Part shown: positions 51,368 to 61,613 of the stretch, in pieces | Layout of the letters: the number at the start of each line of letters is the position of its first letter | How positions within the stretch are numbered: the stretch's first letter is position 1 | Source: Cyanoderma ruficeps | Taxonomy: Eukaryota > Chordata > Aves > Passeriformes > Timaliidae | Direction of reading: 5' to 3' | Assembly (NCBI GenBank): GCA_008694505.1 | Contig: VZDJ01004378.1 | Coordinates: 571,508-635,507, forward strand | DNA length: 64,000 nucleotides | Translations under genes and position numbers: made by a program | Notes under the pieces: generated by a model | Told to the model about the DNA's origin: nothing | Databases searched by the model: none | What the model saw: only the letters and a program-made list of their open reading frames with translations

Positions 51368-54300
51368 AAAGCTTTAATCACAAACTGTGTAGCTGAAGAC
51401 TTTCAGATGCTTTTTTCTTCATATGTTACAACTTCTGAAATATGATTGTACTGTGACACCATTTGTAGGTAAGTATTTTAAGAGCAACAACAGAGGCAAT
51501 AATGTCCTGGACCTTTTAATGCCAGGTGTCCATAAACTAGCTCTTCTGTGGGGAGCTGAAAAGAATGCAGAGAGAAGCATTAACTGCCTTGGCTGGCAGC
51601 CTAACCTGCAGTGCTTTTGCCTGTACTGTGGGAAAACTTACTGCAGTGTCACAGCCCTGCTACTATCAATTAGTGTCAATATGAACAAAGAACACCAGAT
51701 ATAAGGCCAATGTTCTGGAAATATAACAAGTAAAATGATGCTTTGCAGCAAAGCTGAAATTCCACTTTGTATGTGAAAGAGGATCCAGGAAAGAGAAAAC
51801 AAAAGCAGATTAGTCATACATCTAAATTTAGGGGTTTTTCCATACGTGCTACTGTTTCAGATCAGTCATGGAAATTAATGAGTTCAGTGTTATGAGATGA
51901 AAAGAATCTCATAGTGACCTGATATGAACTCATGGAAGCCTGATAGGAGGATTTGGCAGGGAATGTAGAGAACCTTTTTATATCATCCAATGGCTCCTTT
52001 TAACAGCAGCTACTATCATGTTGTCAGCTGAGCAAATAAAATTGGCCCACTTCTCAGGCCTCCCCTTCAGTATGTTCTAATACCAGAGAGCTGTCTTGAT
52101 TTTCTGACCCTGCTTGAGGGCTGCACATGACCCTTCCCAGAGGGAAAGGGGATCTGTTGACCAGGAGAATTGTTGCCTCAGACTTCATAGAGACCTCCTC
52201 CTCAAAGAAGTGAAAGACAGCATGACAGACATCTGCTTGCAATGCAAGCAACCTAGTCTTTGTGTTCACTGCAAAGTTCGTAAATAAGAACAGTTAACCT
52301 TTGGTTATTCATTTTTCTTTGTAACCTCTCTCTGTGTCTCTATGTGCTGTGCAGTTCTGTACAGTAAAAGTGAACATAAAGGCCTATAGAAACAGAACCT
52401 CATGGTATACAACTATTGTAATTTACGTGTTTGGCACTATTAACTGCACCCCATGGGTGCAGAGACAACACTGACATTGCCTTACTGCCAGTGTGTACTC
52501 GCCAAGACCAGAACAGAGGTTGCAAATTGGAGAAGTTGGGTTAATAGCTACTGCAATCAATTTTCTAGCATCTAAATTAATCAAAATGACTAAACAGTTG
52601 AAGCCCAGCTTAAAATCCAACCAAGACACTTGTTCCTCTCTTGCCCTGTTATATACTACATTTCTTTAATTCACTTTTTTATGTAAAAATAACCTTGTAA
52701 TGTGATTTTAATAGGGTTTGGAAATGAATTTTTGCCCTAAGAACATATTGCTCAGGTGTCCAATGTATGTAAATCAGAATCAGCCTGTAATTAATCATAA
52801 ATTTGCACGGCTGCTTAGAAAATAATAATGTCAAAAATGTTGTTATTGTTTCCTTGTGCATTGTTCTAGATAATACACAGTTCAGAGAACACACATGTGC
52901 TCTCCCCCTCTTAGAAAAGGGTAACATGTGTGACTCTTTTTTTGTGGTAAAAATAATGCAGTATTGTGCACAGTTGCCTAAGCCAATGCTAAACAATCCA
53001 TCTCGGACACTGGAAACAGTTCAGATTTGTAGAGACTTCTGACTGGGTTAGAGTTATGGTCCATAAAACTGCTGGCACCTAAGCAAATTCACTTGAAGTC
53101 ATCATCAGCATCTCCCCAGGACACTGCAGGATCATCAAGGCAAACTTTCAGGCCCAGGGAATTCAATCATTGCTGGACAGCAAACACAGAGCTTTTGAGA
53201 ACCTAGGGCTTGAGATTAGGTCTCAGTGAAGTGTCTGAAAACATTGCAGTTGCCCCTGATGGATAGCTGGGTTCATGATGGTGTAAACTTGAGGACCCTC
53301 TCCAAGCTATTGGTTTTGGTACCTCTACTCTGGAAAGCAATAAAAGAAACCCAGGGTGACTCAGTCAGAATTTCTTGTGATTAAAACAATTGCAATATGA
53401 TTCCCTGTGCAATCATCACTCTCTTCAAGAAAACTTGCCAAAGTGCTTATGCAAGAGAAAGAGAAGTTCAGAAAAGTCACTCTCTAGTAAAACCTAAGTA
53501 TCTTTTACAGAAGTATTCTCATAATCTGAGTACAGCCATTGGAATTGCCAATGAATCAGCAGTTTGTTCTTTCAGATATTCTGTTACATAAACAAAATAT
53601 TTATAATAAAGGGGGAAAGGATTTTTTTTTTTAATTCAAGGTGGCCGTAACAGCTTGAATAAAAATAAAGTATTTCAAGGAACAAAAAGAGAGGCACTGA
53701 CCTATTCAGACTTGGGTCTTCATGATTCTGATACATAGTAAAACATTTTCATGATTTCATGGTATTTTTCAAGTATTGTTTGATCTTCATTTCCCAGATG
53801 TTAGCACCTGTGATATAGACCAAAATTCTTGCTTACTTGTCTACCTTTATAGTCTCCAAGATCTTTTTTTAAAAAGAAGACTTGCACTTATCTAAGTTTT
53901 TATCTGAGGTAGAAAACACCTCAGAAAATCATGCAGTTGGTCTCTCTGCCCAAGAAAAGATCAGTTCTGTCTATGGGACTCCTGACTGATTACTTAATTT
54001 ATCCTGAAAGTCCTCCAAAACTGGAGATTTCATGATCATCCCACACAATCGATTTCAGTGTTTCACTATTTCATTGTTTGGAACCTCTTCTTGATGTCTT
54101 AAATTAAGCTCCCATGTTGAAATTTAAAATGGTTGCATTTGGTTATAAAAACACATGGGAAATTTGTAGTCTGAACATCCAGACTTTAACTTACCACAGT
54201 TTTTAACACTTTCCTAAAGTTACCCTTATTTACCACTTCCTGTCTTATCTAGACTATTTTCCAAAGGTGTGACTTTGGTCTTGTTCTTACGGGGATAACA

Positions 54301-55221
54301 TTTTTTCTCCATGTCATTTCTTCAAATAACTACAATTATTTTGAATTCTGGTCCTATCTTAAAAAATGCTTTCAGTCTTTTGAAACTTATTCTTTTTTCC
54401 TACCATGCAGGATTTTTAGTGAAAATATCAAGTATCAGGGCCAAGATACACGTTCCATAAGCTTCACTAAATACATCCTTATGTTTGAACTTGAGGGAAC
54501 AATCTGCGATAATTTGTAAACTGAGCCAATTTGCTTCCCTCCACACTGTAACAAGAGGAAAACCAGTGATCAGGCTATGAGTCAGGCACAACTCAGCTTT
54601 TCATGTTCTTTTAAGGCACTGTGATCAGCTGCTATTCAAGATATGTAATAGCGTCCAGCATAAGTATTTCCATGGAAATTCTCTGGAATAATAAATGGAG
54701 CTTTTGATACAGTGGCAAGATAGATGAAGAAATCAATCATTAGAATATTAAATGAAAGAATGTGGAGGATATCACAAGGCTCCTTGAGTGTGTGTAAGAG
54801 GAAGATTTCTATATTAAATTTGGAGCAATCATGACTGCAATCTGGGTTTGAAGTAAGAATAAATGCTCAGTGTTGGACAGAGATACTTTCACAGAGGACA
54901 GAAAAGAGAGCAATGACAGATACAATGTTCAAGGAATGATCATCCAGTGAAGTGGTTTATCTGCATAAAATTACTTATTTTGGGAATAAAAAAGAAGTAA
55001 TAAACAGCTATTTAATCCTTCTGAAAATTGATCCAGACCCACTGACACCAACAAGAAACTTACAGAACTTCACAGACTTTGGAGTAAATCCCTTAGAGTG
55101 TGTTATTGAAACATTACAGGATAAATTATTACCTGGTGTAATTTTATTAAAGTAAATCAAATTTTGCCTAGGAACCTGTTTTATCAACTATACATTCCTT
55201 CTTTCCTTTACTAGTTCTTCC
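51368..55221. other. Non-coding stretch, no gene recognised
   Basis: Unique AT-rich sequence. Frames of up to about 105 codons show no family resemblance. No transposable element was recognised. Confidence 0.5.
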
Positions 55222-55251
55222 TTTCATTCATTCATTCAGTCATTCATTCAT
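55222..55251. repeat. Short (CATT)n microsatellite
   Basis: About six CATT units with one CAGT interruption. Confidence 0.85.
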
Positions 55252-56682
55252 ATGAGATCTTAGTGTGCTGTAATCAGTGTGCTTACTGGAAAAGACAGGA
55301 AATGTGCACTCTGAACATTAGCTAAAAAGAATTATAGTTTCAAAAATTATCTGCTCCAGCACAAAGTTTAAAATACCTTTCATAATTATGAAACTTAAAA
55401 AAAAAAAGCCACAAAAATCCCCCATATACTGGGACACTCCTCATATTCCATTAGATTTGTGGTTCTTATCTGATGAAAACGGCACTGAGCTGGAACAAAC
55501 AATGCGTCAAGGGTGATTATGCAACATGAGATGAAGAAATATTTCTCAACCCAGTGCCAGGAAAGCTACAGGCAACTCTGGAAGTCACATGCTTTCTGGT
55601 GGGATTTTTTTGCATTTTTGTTTTTGTGTCTTGTACAAAAAGACAGTCCTATTTCGGAAGTCAAGTTGCAGGAGGAAACAGCCAGTAGAGAGGATCTTTT
55701 CTGTATTTGTGAATTCCGGTTGAACCACAATGAGCACATTCTTCCTTCTCTCTTTTGTGTGTATGTTTAGAGTTTTGTTCTTTTAGTAGTGAAAGTTTAA
55801 TGGATAGACAGGGATCAATGGGGGCATTGTTGAACTGACCTCTGGTGACCATCAGAAAACAAACGAGGGCCAGCAGATGGACACTGCTCTAGCTAGCCAT
55901 ATTGGCAGTGTATGACAGCTATTTTCAGTTAAATATTGTATACTGGATTCTATACCATTATGTTTTGCTCATAGTGTCATAAAGACTAAATGCCCTGTGG
56001 GAGACTAAGCACTATAGTCTAAGAAAACAGCAGATAAGTGTCTAGGGAAAGAACAAAACATAGCAAAGCAAAACAAAACAAATCAGGGATTTTGCATAGT
56101 AGCATATAATAAGTCTGAAAAGCAGTGATAAAATGATAAACAGAGCTATGAAAAATTTAAACACAAATCAAAACAGATTACTGTGATTTTTGTGCCAGTT
56201 TTGGCTGTCCCAAGTTAGCAACAACATGTCTGTGTGAGGTAGACGGGGGCTGAACAAATCCAAAACCTCAGTGGAGAATTCAATCGGGCCACAGATGGGC
56301 TGGTTACACAAGGCTGGCAGAACTATCACCCTAAACACGTTTGTCTAACCCTGTAGCCTGGGGATAGTCCGAACTTCATCTATATTAGCCATTGCTATAA
56401 TATGGAACAAAACTACTGAAATTGCTTTTTGAACTGGGGTCCATTTATATCAGCATGCATGCATTAATTTTTGTCTTGATAAATTCCAAATTTTGCACAA
56501 GTGTTACTAACTCCCATCTGTGAAAGGCTTAATTCAGTTGCTTCAAAATATTGTCATATGCATGTTATCTGAGACTTCAGTATTTAGACAGTCAGTGAGG
56601 ACTGGATGTGACAGAGGAATAATGATAGACAATCTTCTTCCAAAAAAGACAGCCTGATGCAAGAGTAGCAACACAGAAATAC
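55252..56682. other. Non-coding stretch, no gene recognised
   Basis: Unique sequence. No repeat or gene was recognised. Confidence 0.5.
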
Positions 56683-57555
56683 AGAGTCATAGAATCACAG
56701 AATGGATCAGGTTGGAAGAGACCACTGTATGTCATCCGGTCCAACCTCCCTGTTCAAGCAGGATCATCCCAGGGCACAAGCCACAGAATTGCATTTGGAC
56801 AGCTCTTGAATATCTCCAGTGAAAGAGAGTCCACAACCTCCCTGGACAACCTGTTCCATTGCTTGGTCACGCACACAGTAAATAAGTTCTTCCTCCTGTT
56901 CAGGTGGAACTTCCTGTGCATCATTTTCTGCCTGTTGCCTCTTGTTCTACTGCCTGGCAGCATTGAGCAGAGAGCCTGGGCCATCCTCTGACACCTCCCA
57001 GCAGATGCTGACAGACATTGATGAGGTCACCTCTCAGCCTCTTTTCAAGGATGAACAGGCCCAGTTTCTTCATAAGAGAAATGCCCCAGTCCCTTAATCA
57101 TCTTTGCTGCCCTCCCCCGCACTCTCCCCAGGAGCTCCATGTCTCTCTTGTGCTGGGGAGCTCAGAACTGGACACAGCACTCCAACTGCAGCCTTACTAA
57201 AGCTGAGTAGAGGGGCAAGGTCATCCCCCTCACCCTGCTGGCAGTGCTCTTCTCAATGCAGCCCAGGGCACTGCTGGCCTTCTTGGCCTCCAGGACACAC
57301 TGCTGGCTTGTGGACAGCTTGGTGTCCCCCACGACCCCCAGGACCTTCTCCACAGTGCTGCTTTCCAGCAGGTCACCCCCAGCCTGTACTGGGGTGTAGG
57401 GTTATTCCTCCCCAGGTGCAGGAGCCTGCATTTGCCTCTCTTGGATTTCAGAAGGCTCTTCTCTGCCCATCTCTCCAAAATGCCAGGGCCTTCTGAAGGG
57501 CTGCACAGCACTCTGGGCAATTGGCCACTCCTCCCAGGTTTGTCCCATCAGTGAA
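56683..57555 (-). mobile_element. CR1 LINE, 5'-truncated, about 870 bases
   Basis: This is the longest and best-preserved retroelement in the window. On the minus strand it runs from the thumb and C-terminal part of CR1 ORF2 (start near 57,555) through the ORF2 C-terminus (about 56,760-56,985) to the short 3' region with GGTTGGACCGGATGAC. It ends in ATTCTGTGATTCTATGACT at 56,683-56,703. The 5' part of ORF2 (endonuclease and reverse-transcriptase core) is missing, as is usual for CR1 copies produced by incomplete reverse transcription. No target-site duplication was obvious, which is normal for CR1. Confidence 0.95.
56754..57520 (-). pseudogene. CR1 ORF2 C-terminal remnant (reverse transcriptase-endonuclease gene)
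   Basis: Three successive blocks on the minus strand keep the family pattern in the right order. About 57,475-57,350 has KSLLKSKRGKC followed by LHLGRNNP. A frameshift follows near 57,350, and 57,353-57,162 has TKLSTSQQC and 'LPLYSALVRLQLECCVQF'. In-frame stops come next (one after CVQF), and 56,984-56,754 has 'VTKQWNRLSREVVDSLSLE'. The intact family protein copies its own RNA at a nicked target. This piece lacks the catalytic core and is broken, so it cannot be active. Confidence 0.9.
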
Positions 57556-58372
57556 ATAAAACACCATTCATTCAGGCTCTGGTAGCTGAATCCCACCCTA
57601 GGCAAAGAATTCAAATCACAAAGGAAAGCTGCATTTAGGGATCTAGACATGAGAGTGGCACCTGGACACCACAATTTTGTTTATCAGTCTTGATTTTTCA
57701 TAGACAGTAGTGAGCAAGTCTCAATTATTTACAAGGCCAGTTTAGACACATATTTAATATATGCCTGTAAAACTCTATTTTAGTGCCTTCATTTGAAGGC
57801 TAAATCCTACCTAAAGGTTCATATACTGCTAGTATTCATCATTTAATATAACATATATTACACCTTAGCCTTTGAAATGACAGATTCCTAAAGAAGTGGA
57901 TAAATATTGGTGAAATCAGGGTTATAGAGAGTAAAAACTTAGGGACAATACTTTAAATAAGCCCATTATCTATTTGTCTGAGGGGAACTATTTAGTTGCT
58001 ATGAAATAAACACTGCATATTTAAAGTCAGAGAGCTATTTCACATTTGCACCTTCACCCAGATTCATTTGCCAAGTAGGTAAACAAGATTAATTAGTTGG
58101 AGGATTATGTTTTGTGTTGTGGAAGTGAAAAAAAAAAAGTTTAATCATGTGAATCACTGGTAGTATCTAACAAAAGCTTACTCATTCCTGTGGATAAATC
58201 AGGTGATCAAGAGAAACAAAGACCGCTAAGGGACAGGCAGAGTCTCAGCTTCCTGCTTCTTGAATCAGGAGTTTACTGTGGGTACAGCAGGGTTTTGCTT
58301 CCTTTTTTTCCATAATACCACTTTCTCTTCTAAGAAAAGGAGAAGCAATATCCCCTCCCCACACTCCCAGGA
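57556..58372. other. Non-coding stretch, no gene recognised
   Basis: Unique sequence between the CR1 copy and an A run. Nothing else was recognised. Confidence 0.5.
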
Positions 58373-58395
58373 NAAAAAAAAAAAAAAAAAAAAAA
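58373..58395. repeat. A run (22 bases) preceded by an undetermined base
   Basis: An N at 58,373 is followed by 22 consecutive A. There is no AATAAA or gene-like sequence upstream, so it is not clearly a retrocopy tail. The N is probably a homopolymer-calling failure. Confidence 0.85.
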
Positions 58396-60137
58396 GGAAA
58401 AGACGTGGTTAATGCACATTTTTCCTTTCATTGTTCTATGTCATTCTATGGAATGACTCTGGATGATAAAACAAAAGACAGGACAAAACCCATTCTTTTA
58501 TTATCTTCTATTGAACTCTAAACCACATGATGTTTTGATTCAATTTATAATCTTATCTAAGGAATGGTAATATTTCTATAGAAAACCTCAGGTATTTTCC
58601 TTGCAGGTTTGCTTCTTCATCTTTTTGTTAACTACCCTTTATTTAGTGTTAATGAGGAAACTGATATGAAGAGAAATATATTTTGTCTTTTCTGAGTTGA
58701 AATTTAAATATACATAACCACAACCTGGCTCCAATTCCATGAATAATCTAAAAGATATGATTCAGATACACTACACATCCCTCTATTTTGAAAATCCTTC
58801 AAAACAGCTTTATATGTCGTTTTTTTTCTTCCACAGCAGATCATTCAGTAGCTTGGAGAAGGGTGACAACCATACAGAGTGACTTTCCTAACTTCACAGA
58901 CATCTTGAAAACATCTGACAATGCCAAGAAAAACAATAATTTTAAAAAATGACAGAAGGATGTGTTAAACAATCTTGATTAATGAATGGATTAAGGTGGT
59001 GCTCTTTAATCTAAATCTGAGCATATTTGTGTTCTGAGGACTTCAAGGCTATAAACACTGTCCCAAAAATCAGACAAAACAGGTCAGATTATTTTTTCAG
59101 TTATACTGTTATACAGGAAATCTGTATTGAATTCAATTCAGTTTTGGACTGAGACAGAAACTTGACCACAGAATATTAAAACCCTAGATAATTGTTCTTA
59201 GCATATTTTGAGTGCTTATGCATATTGGCAAATATAATATGTACTTAATGTTATTTATTTTTATATCCATTTCACTTGTACCGGTTGATGCTTGGTATAA
59301 GAAGCTAAATTTCAGCAATGAGAATTACTCCCTAATAGCAATAAACATCTAGAAAATCTTCAAAAATCATGTCTTCTTTTCTTCAGCCTTTGGGGGCTTT
59401 GACCAACAATGAACAGATGTTCTGGGAAGAAAAAAGAACTGTGATGAAATATAATGTAAATATGTGCTATATATTTGCTACTGTTCTGAGCTTTCACACA
59501 AAAGGAGATTGAGATCAATCACGTGTTTAAAAGGCACCGTGGTGGAGTTCTGGGGGCCCAGCCACGTGGTACTGTGGGCACAGGATCTACACTTACAGTT
59601 TTGTGGGTCAGAATGAAAGGTGATTGTTAACAAGTCGATGACTATTTTTTTTTCCAGCTTCACCCCATATGCAGATCATTTGAAACAGTCTAAATACATA
59701 TTACGGTGTATCACTGTGTGTCTTCAGGAAAATCTACTGAGAGGACCCAGCAGATAATAAACAAAACCATTGTTGTTATGCATGTGCTGACATGGACTGC
59801 AGTTGAGTCCTGTTCTAGGGGTTTTTTGTATGCTTGAGAAAAAAATCTTTTTCTCCATTCTCAATAGTTAGGGCTAACAGAAGTGAGAAATCCTCATTTC
59901 ACAGAGAGGAAACACAGCAATTGTTGAAGAAAATCTTCACTGAATAGTCAGTTAAGTCCAAACCACATATATGAAATAAAAGACCTCACAACAACAGTCA
60001 TCTTCCAATCAGAACAAAACAATGTGCTTCCACACAATACTTCCTGCCAAGTGACAGCACCAAGTGAGCATGACCTGATATCTCCTTCAAAGATAAATAC
60101 GTGAATTTTCCGTTTATTTTCTTAATACAGGCAAGGA
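58396..60137. other. Non-coding stretch, no gene recognised
   Basis: Unique AT-rich sequence. A locally GC-rich patch at 59,534-59,580 contains the palindrome CCACGTGG (59,562-59,569, an E-box core). No gene was recognised. Confidence 0.45.
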
Positions 60138-60262
60138 AATCATATAATCAGAGAATATGCTGAGTTGGAAGCATATCTGGAATGTCAGTGTTGGAAGGGA
60201 CCCACCAGGATCAATTATTGCAACTCCTGGCCTTGCACAGGAGCCCCAAGAGTCACACCATC
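60138..60262 (-). mobile_element. CR1-like LINE 3' end fragment
   Basis: Read from the plus strand it shows a decayed AATCAGAGAATATGCTGAGT terminus, then TTGGAAGGGACCCACCAGGA, CAACTCCTGGCC(T)TGCACAGG and CCCCAAGAGTCACACCATCT. These are the tail of a CR1 subfamily different from that at 56.7 kb. A short internal duplication interrupts it (GAGTTGGAAG / AGTGTTGGAAGG). It has no coding remnant. Confidence 0.7.
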
Positions 60263-60583
60263 TACTTTTCCCGTAGTTTCCCTGTAGAAATTGCAGGATA
60301 TGCCAGGTAGAAGGAATATGATTTAGTCTACTCTACATTTTCCTGTGCATTACCTTTCAATCTATCTCAGATGGACAGCATTCTAGACTTGCAACAAGAT
60401 AAATATAATTCTCCTGTATTGCTTTTATTTAACGTGCAATATAGACAAGTGTTTCCTCTTCTGGACCTATGGTATGCCCCCAAGTTACACTGACCAAAAG
60501 CAGCACACCCAGGGTGAACAAAAATCAAATGAAAGTTAATAAACATAGTGGTTTAATCACTGTGATTTCCTGAATCCTTTGGG
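60263..60583. other. Unique sequence between CR1 fragment and LTR candidate
   Basis: No gene or repeat was recognised. The last five bases (TTGGG, 60,579-60,583) may be the target-site duplication of the LTR candidate that follows. Confidence 0.5.
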
Positions 60584-61066
60584 TGGCCTATATTTTCTCA
60601 TTCATATTTGAGGTTTCAGGATGAGTACTTTTCAGTGCTTGCTACTTAATAGAATTTCCAACCTAGTTTTACATTCCTAGGTGTGTGAATAGAGCTCATC
60701 ACCTGAAAAACTAGTGGTCTGGAAAGGGTTTTGTTATAAAAAGATTTGTAGCCAATTTAATATAAAGGAATTTTATTTCTCTATGGTAAACAATCTCAGA
60801 CAGCCATAATAAAAGAGACAACTTTGATTCCAGGAATCGAATGTTGGGTGAACGTGGAGTCAGCCTCAATGGAGCCAAACTCCTCCCTTTCACAAACTCC
60901 GTGTTCTGGGGGACAGTTTTTATATAGTTTATTTCCCTTAAGGCAAGGTCTTCTGTCCGCCTTTGTTCAGTTTGCATATTCATGTAATTTCTTTCTTGCG
61001 TTTGGTTCTTCCAAGCCTCTTTCTGGGCAGGGATGAGGGCTTGATTTGCGTTACAGGAAACCGGCA
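60584..61066 (-). mobile_element. Candidate solo LTR of an endogenous retrovirus, minus strand
   Basis: The segment is bounded by TG...CA and flanked by TTGGG on both sides (60,579-60,583 and 61,067-61,071), as a 5-base target duplication would be. On the minus strand it has a TATA-type box (AAACTATATAAAAACTG, 60,914-60,930) and, about 140 bases further on, an AATAAA signal (60,772-60,777), in LTR order U3-R-U5. No internal viral genes flank it, so if real it is a recombined solo LTR. A 118-codon minus-strand frame crosses it but has no family pattern. The 5' edge at 61,066 is more certain than the other edge. Confidence 0.5.
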
Positions 61067-61073
61067 TTGGGAT

Positions 61074-61609
61074 TGTCCTGGGTTGTAGTATAGAATATGC
61101 AAAAGTATTCTATCACCGTCTTCACAAACTGTTGAATCCAATTGTTGAAGCAGTGTTTTCCCAGACCCCCTCCCCCTGGACTATCTTCTGTTAATGGCCC
61201 ATCAGATGCCTTGCTGTATGACTCATAGATAACTGCCTCCGGGAGCAATCTCTCGCTAATGGGCCATCAAAGACTCTTCTGCATCACTCACCATCCCATT
61301 GTGAGATGCTCTGCCCAGGGGGGAGGAGCCAGACATTCTCACCTGGATGTAATCTAGGATTTGGGCAGCCCTTACCCACTGGATTCCCAGAGGACCAGAG
61401 CTACCAGACCTTTCTATGGGATCACAGCTTCAGGAAGACCACCTCATCTGGACTGCTGCCAACACTCGGATCAGGTTGTATTCTGACTCTGTCAGTGGTC
61501 TTTTGTATTACTGGATTTATTTTTATTCTATCTTTTTTTTTCTTTCTTCTTATTAAATTATATTTTCTGACTTGGAGCCTCTCACTTGGTTTGTTTTCAA
61601 ACCACTACA
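61074..61609 (+). mobile_element. Solo LTR of an endogenous retrovirus, ERVL-like
   Basis: The 536-base element starts TGTCCTGGGTTGTAG and ends GGTTTGTTTTCAAACCACTACA, with terminal TG...CA. A 4-base direct repeat GGAT lies on both sides (61,070-61,073 and 61,610-61,613). An ATTAAA polyadenylation signal lies at 61,552-61,557, about 55 bases before the end. The features 'CACCTGGATGTAATCTAGGA' and CAGAGGACCAGAGCTACCA and the terminal segment match my memory of ERVL-type LTRs of songbirds. No gag, pol or env sequence is adjacent, so it is a solo LTR left by recombination. Confidence 0.85.
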
Positions 61610-61613
61610 GGAT

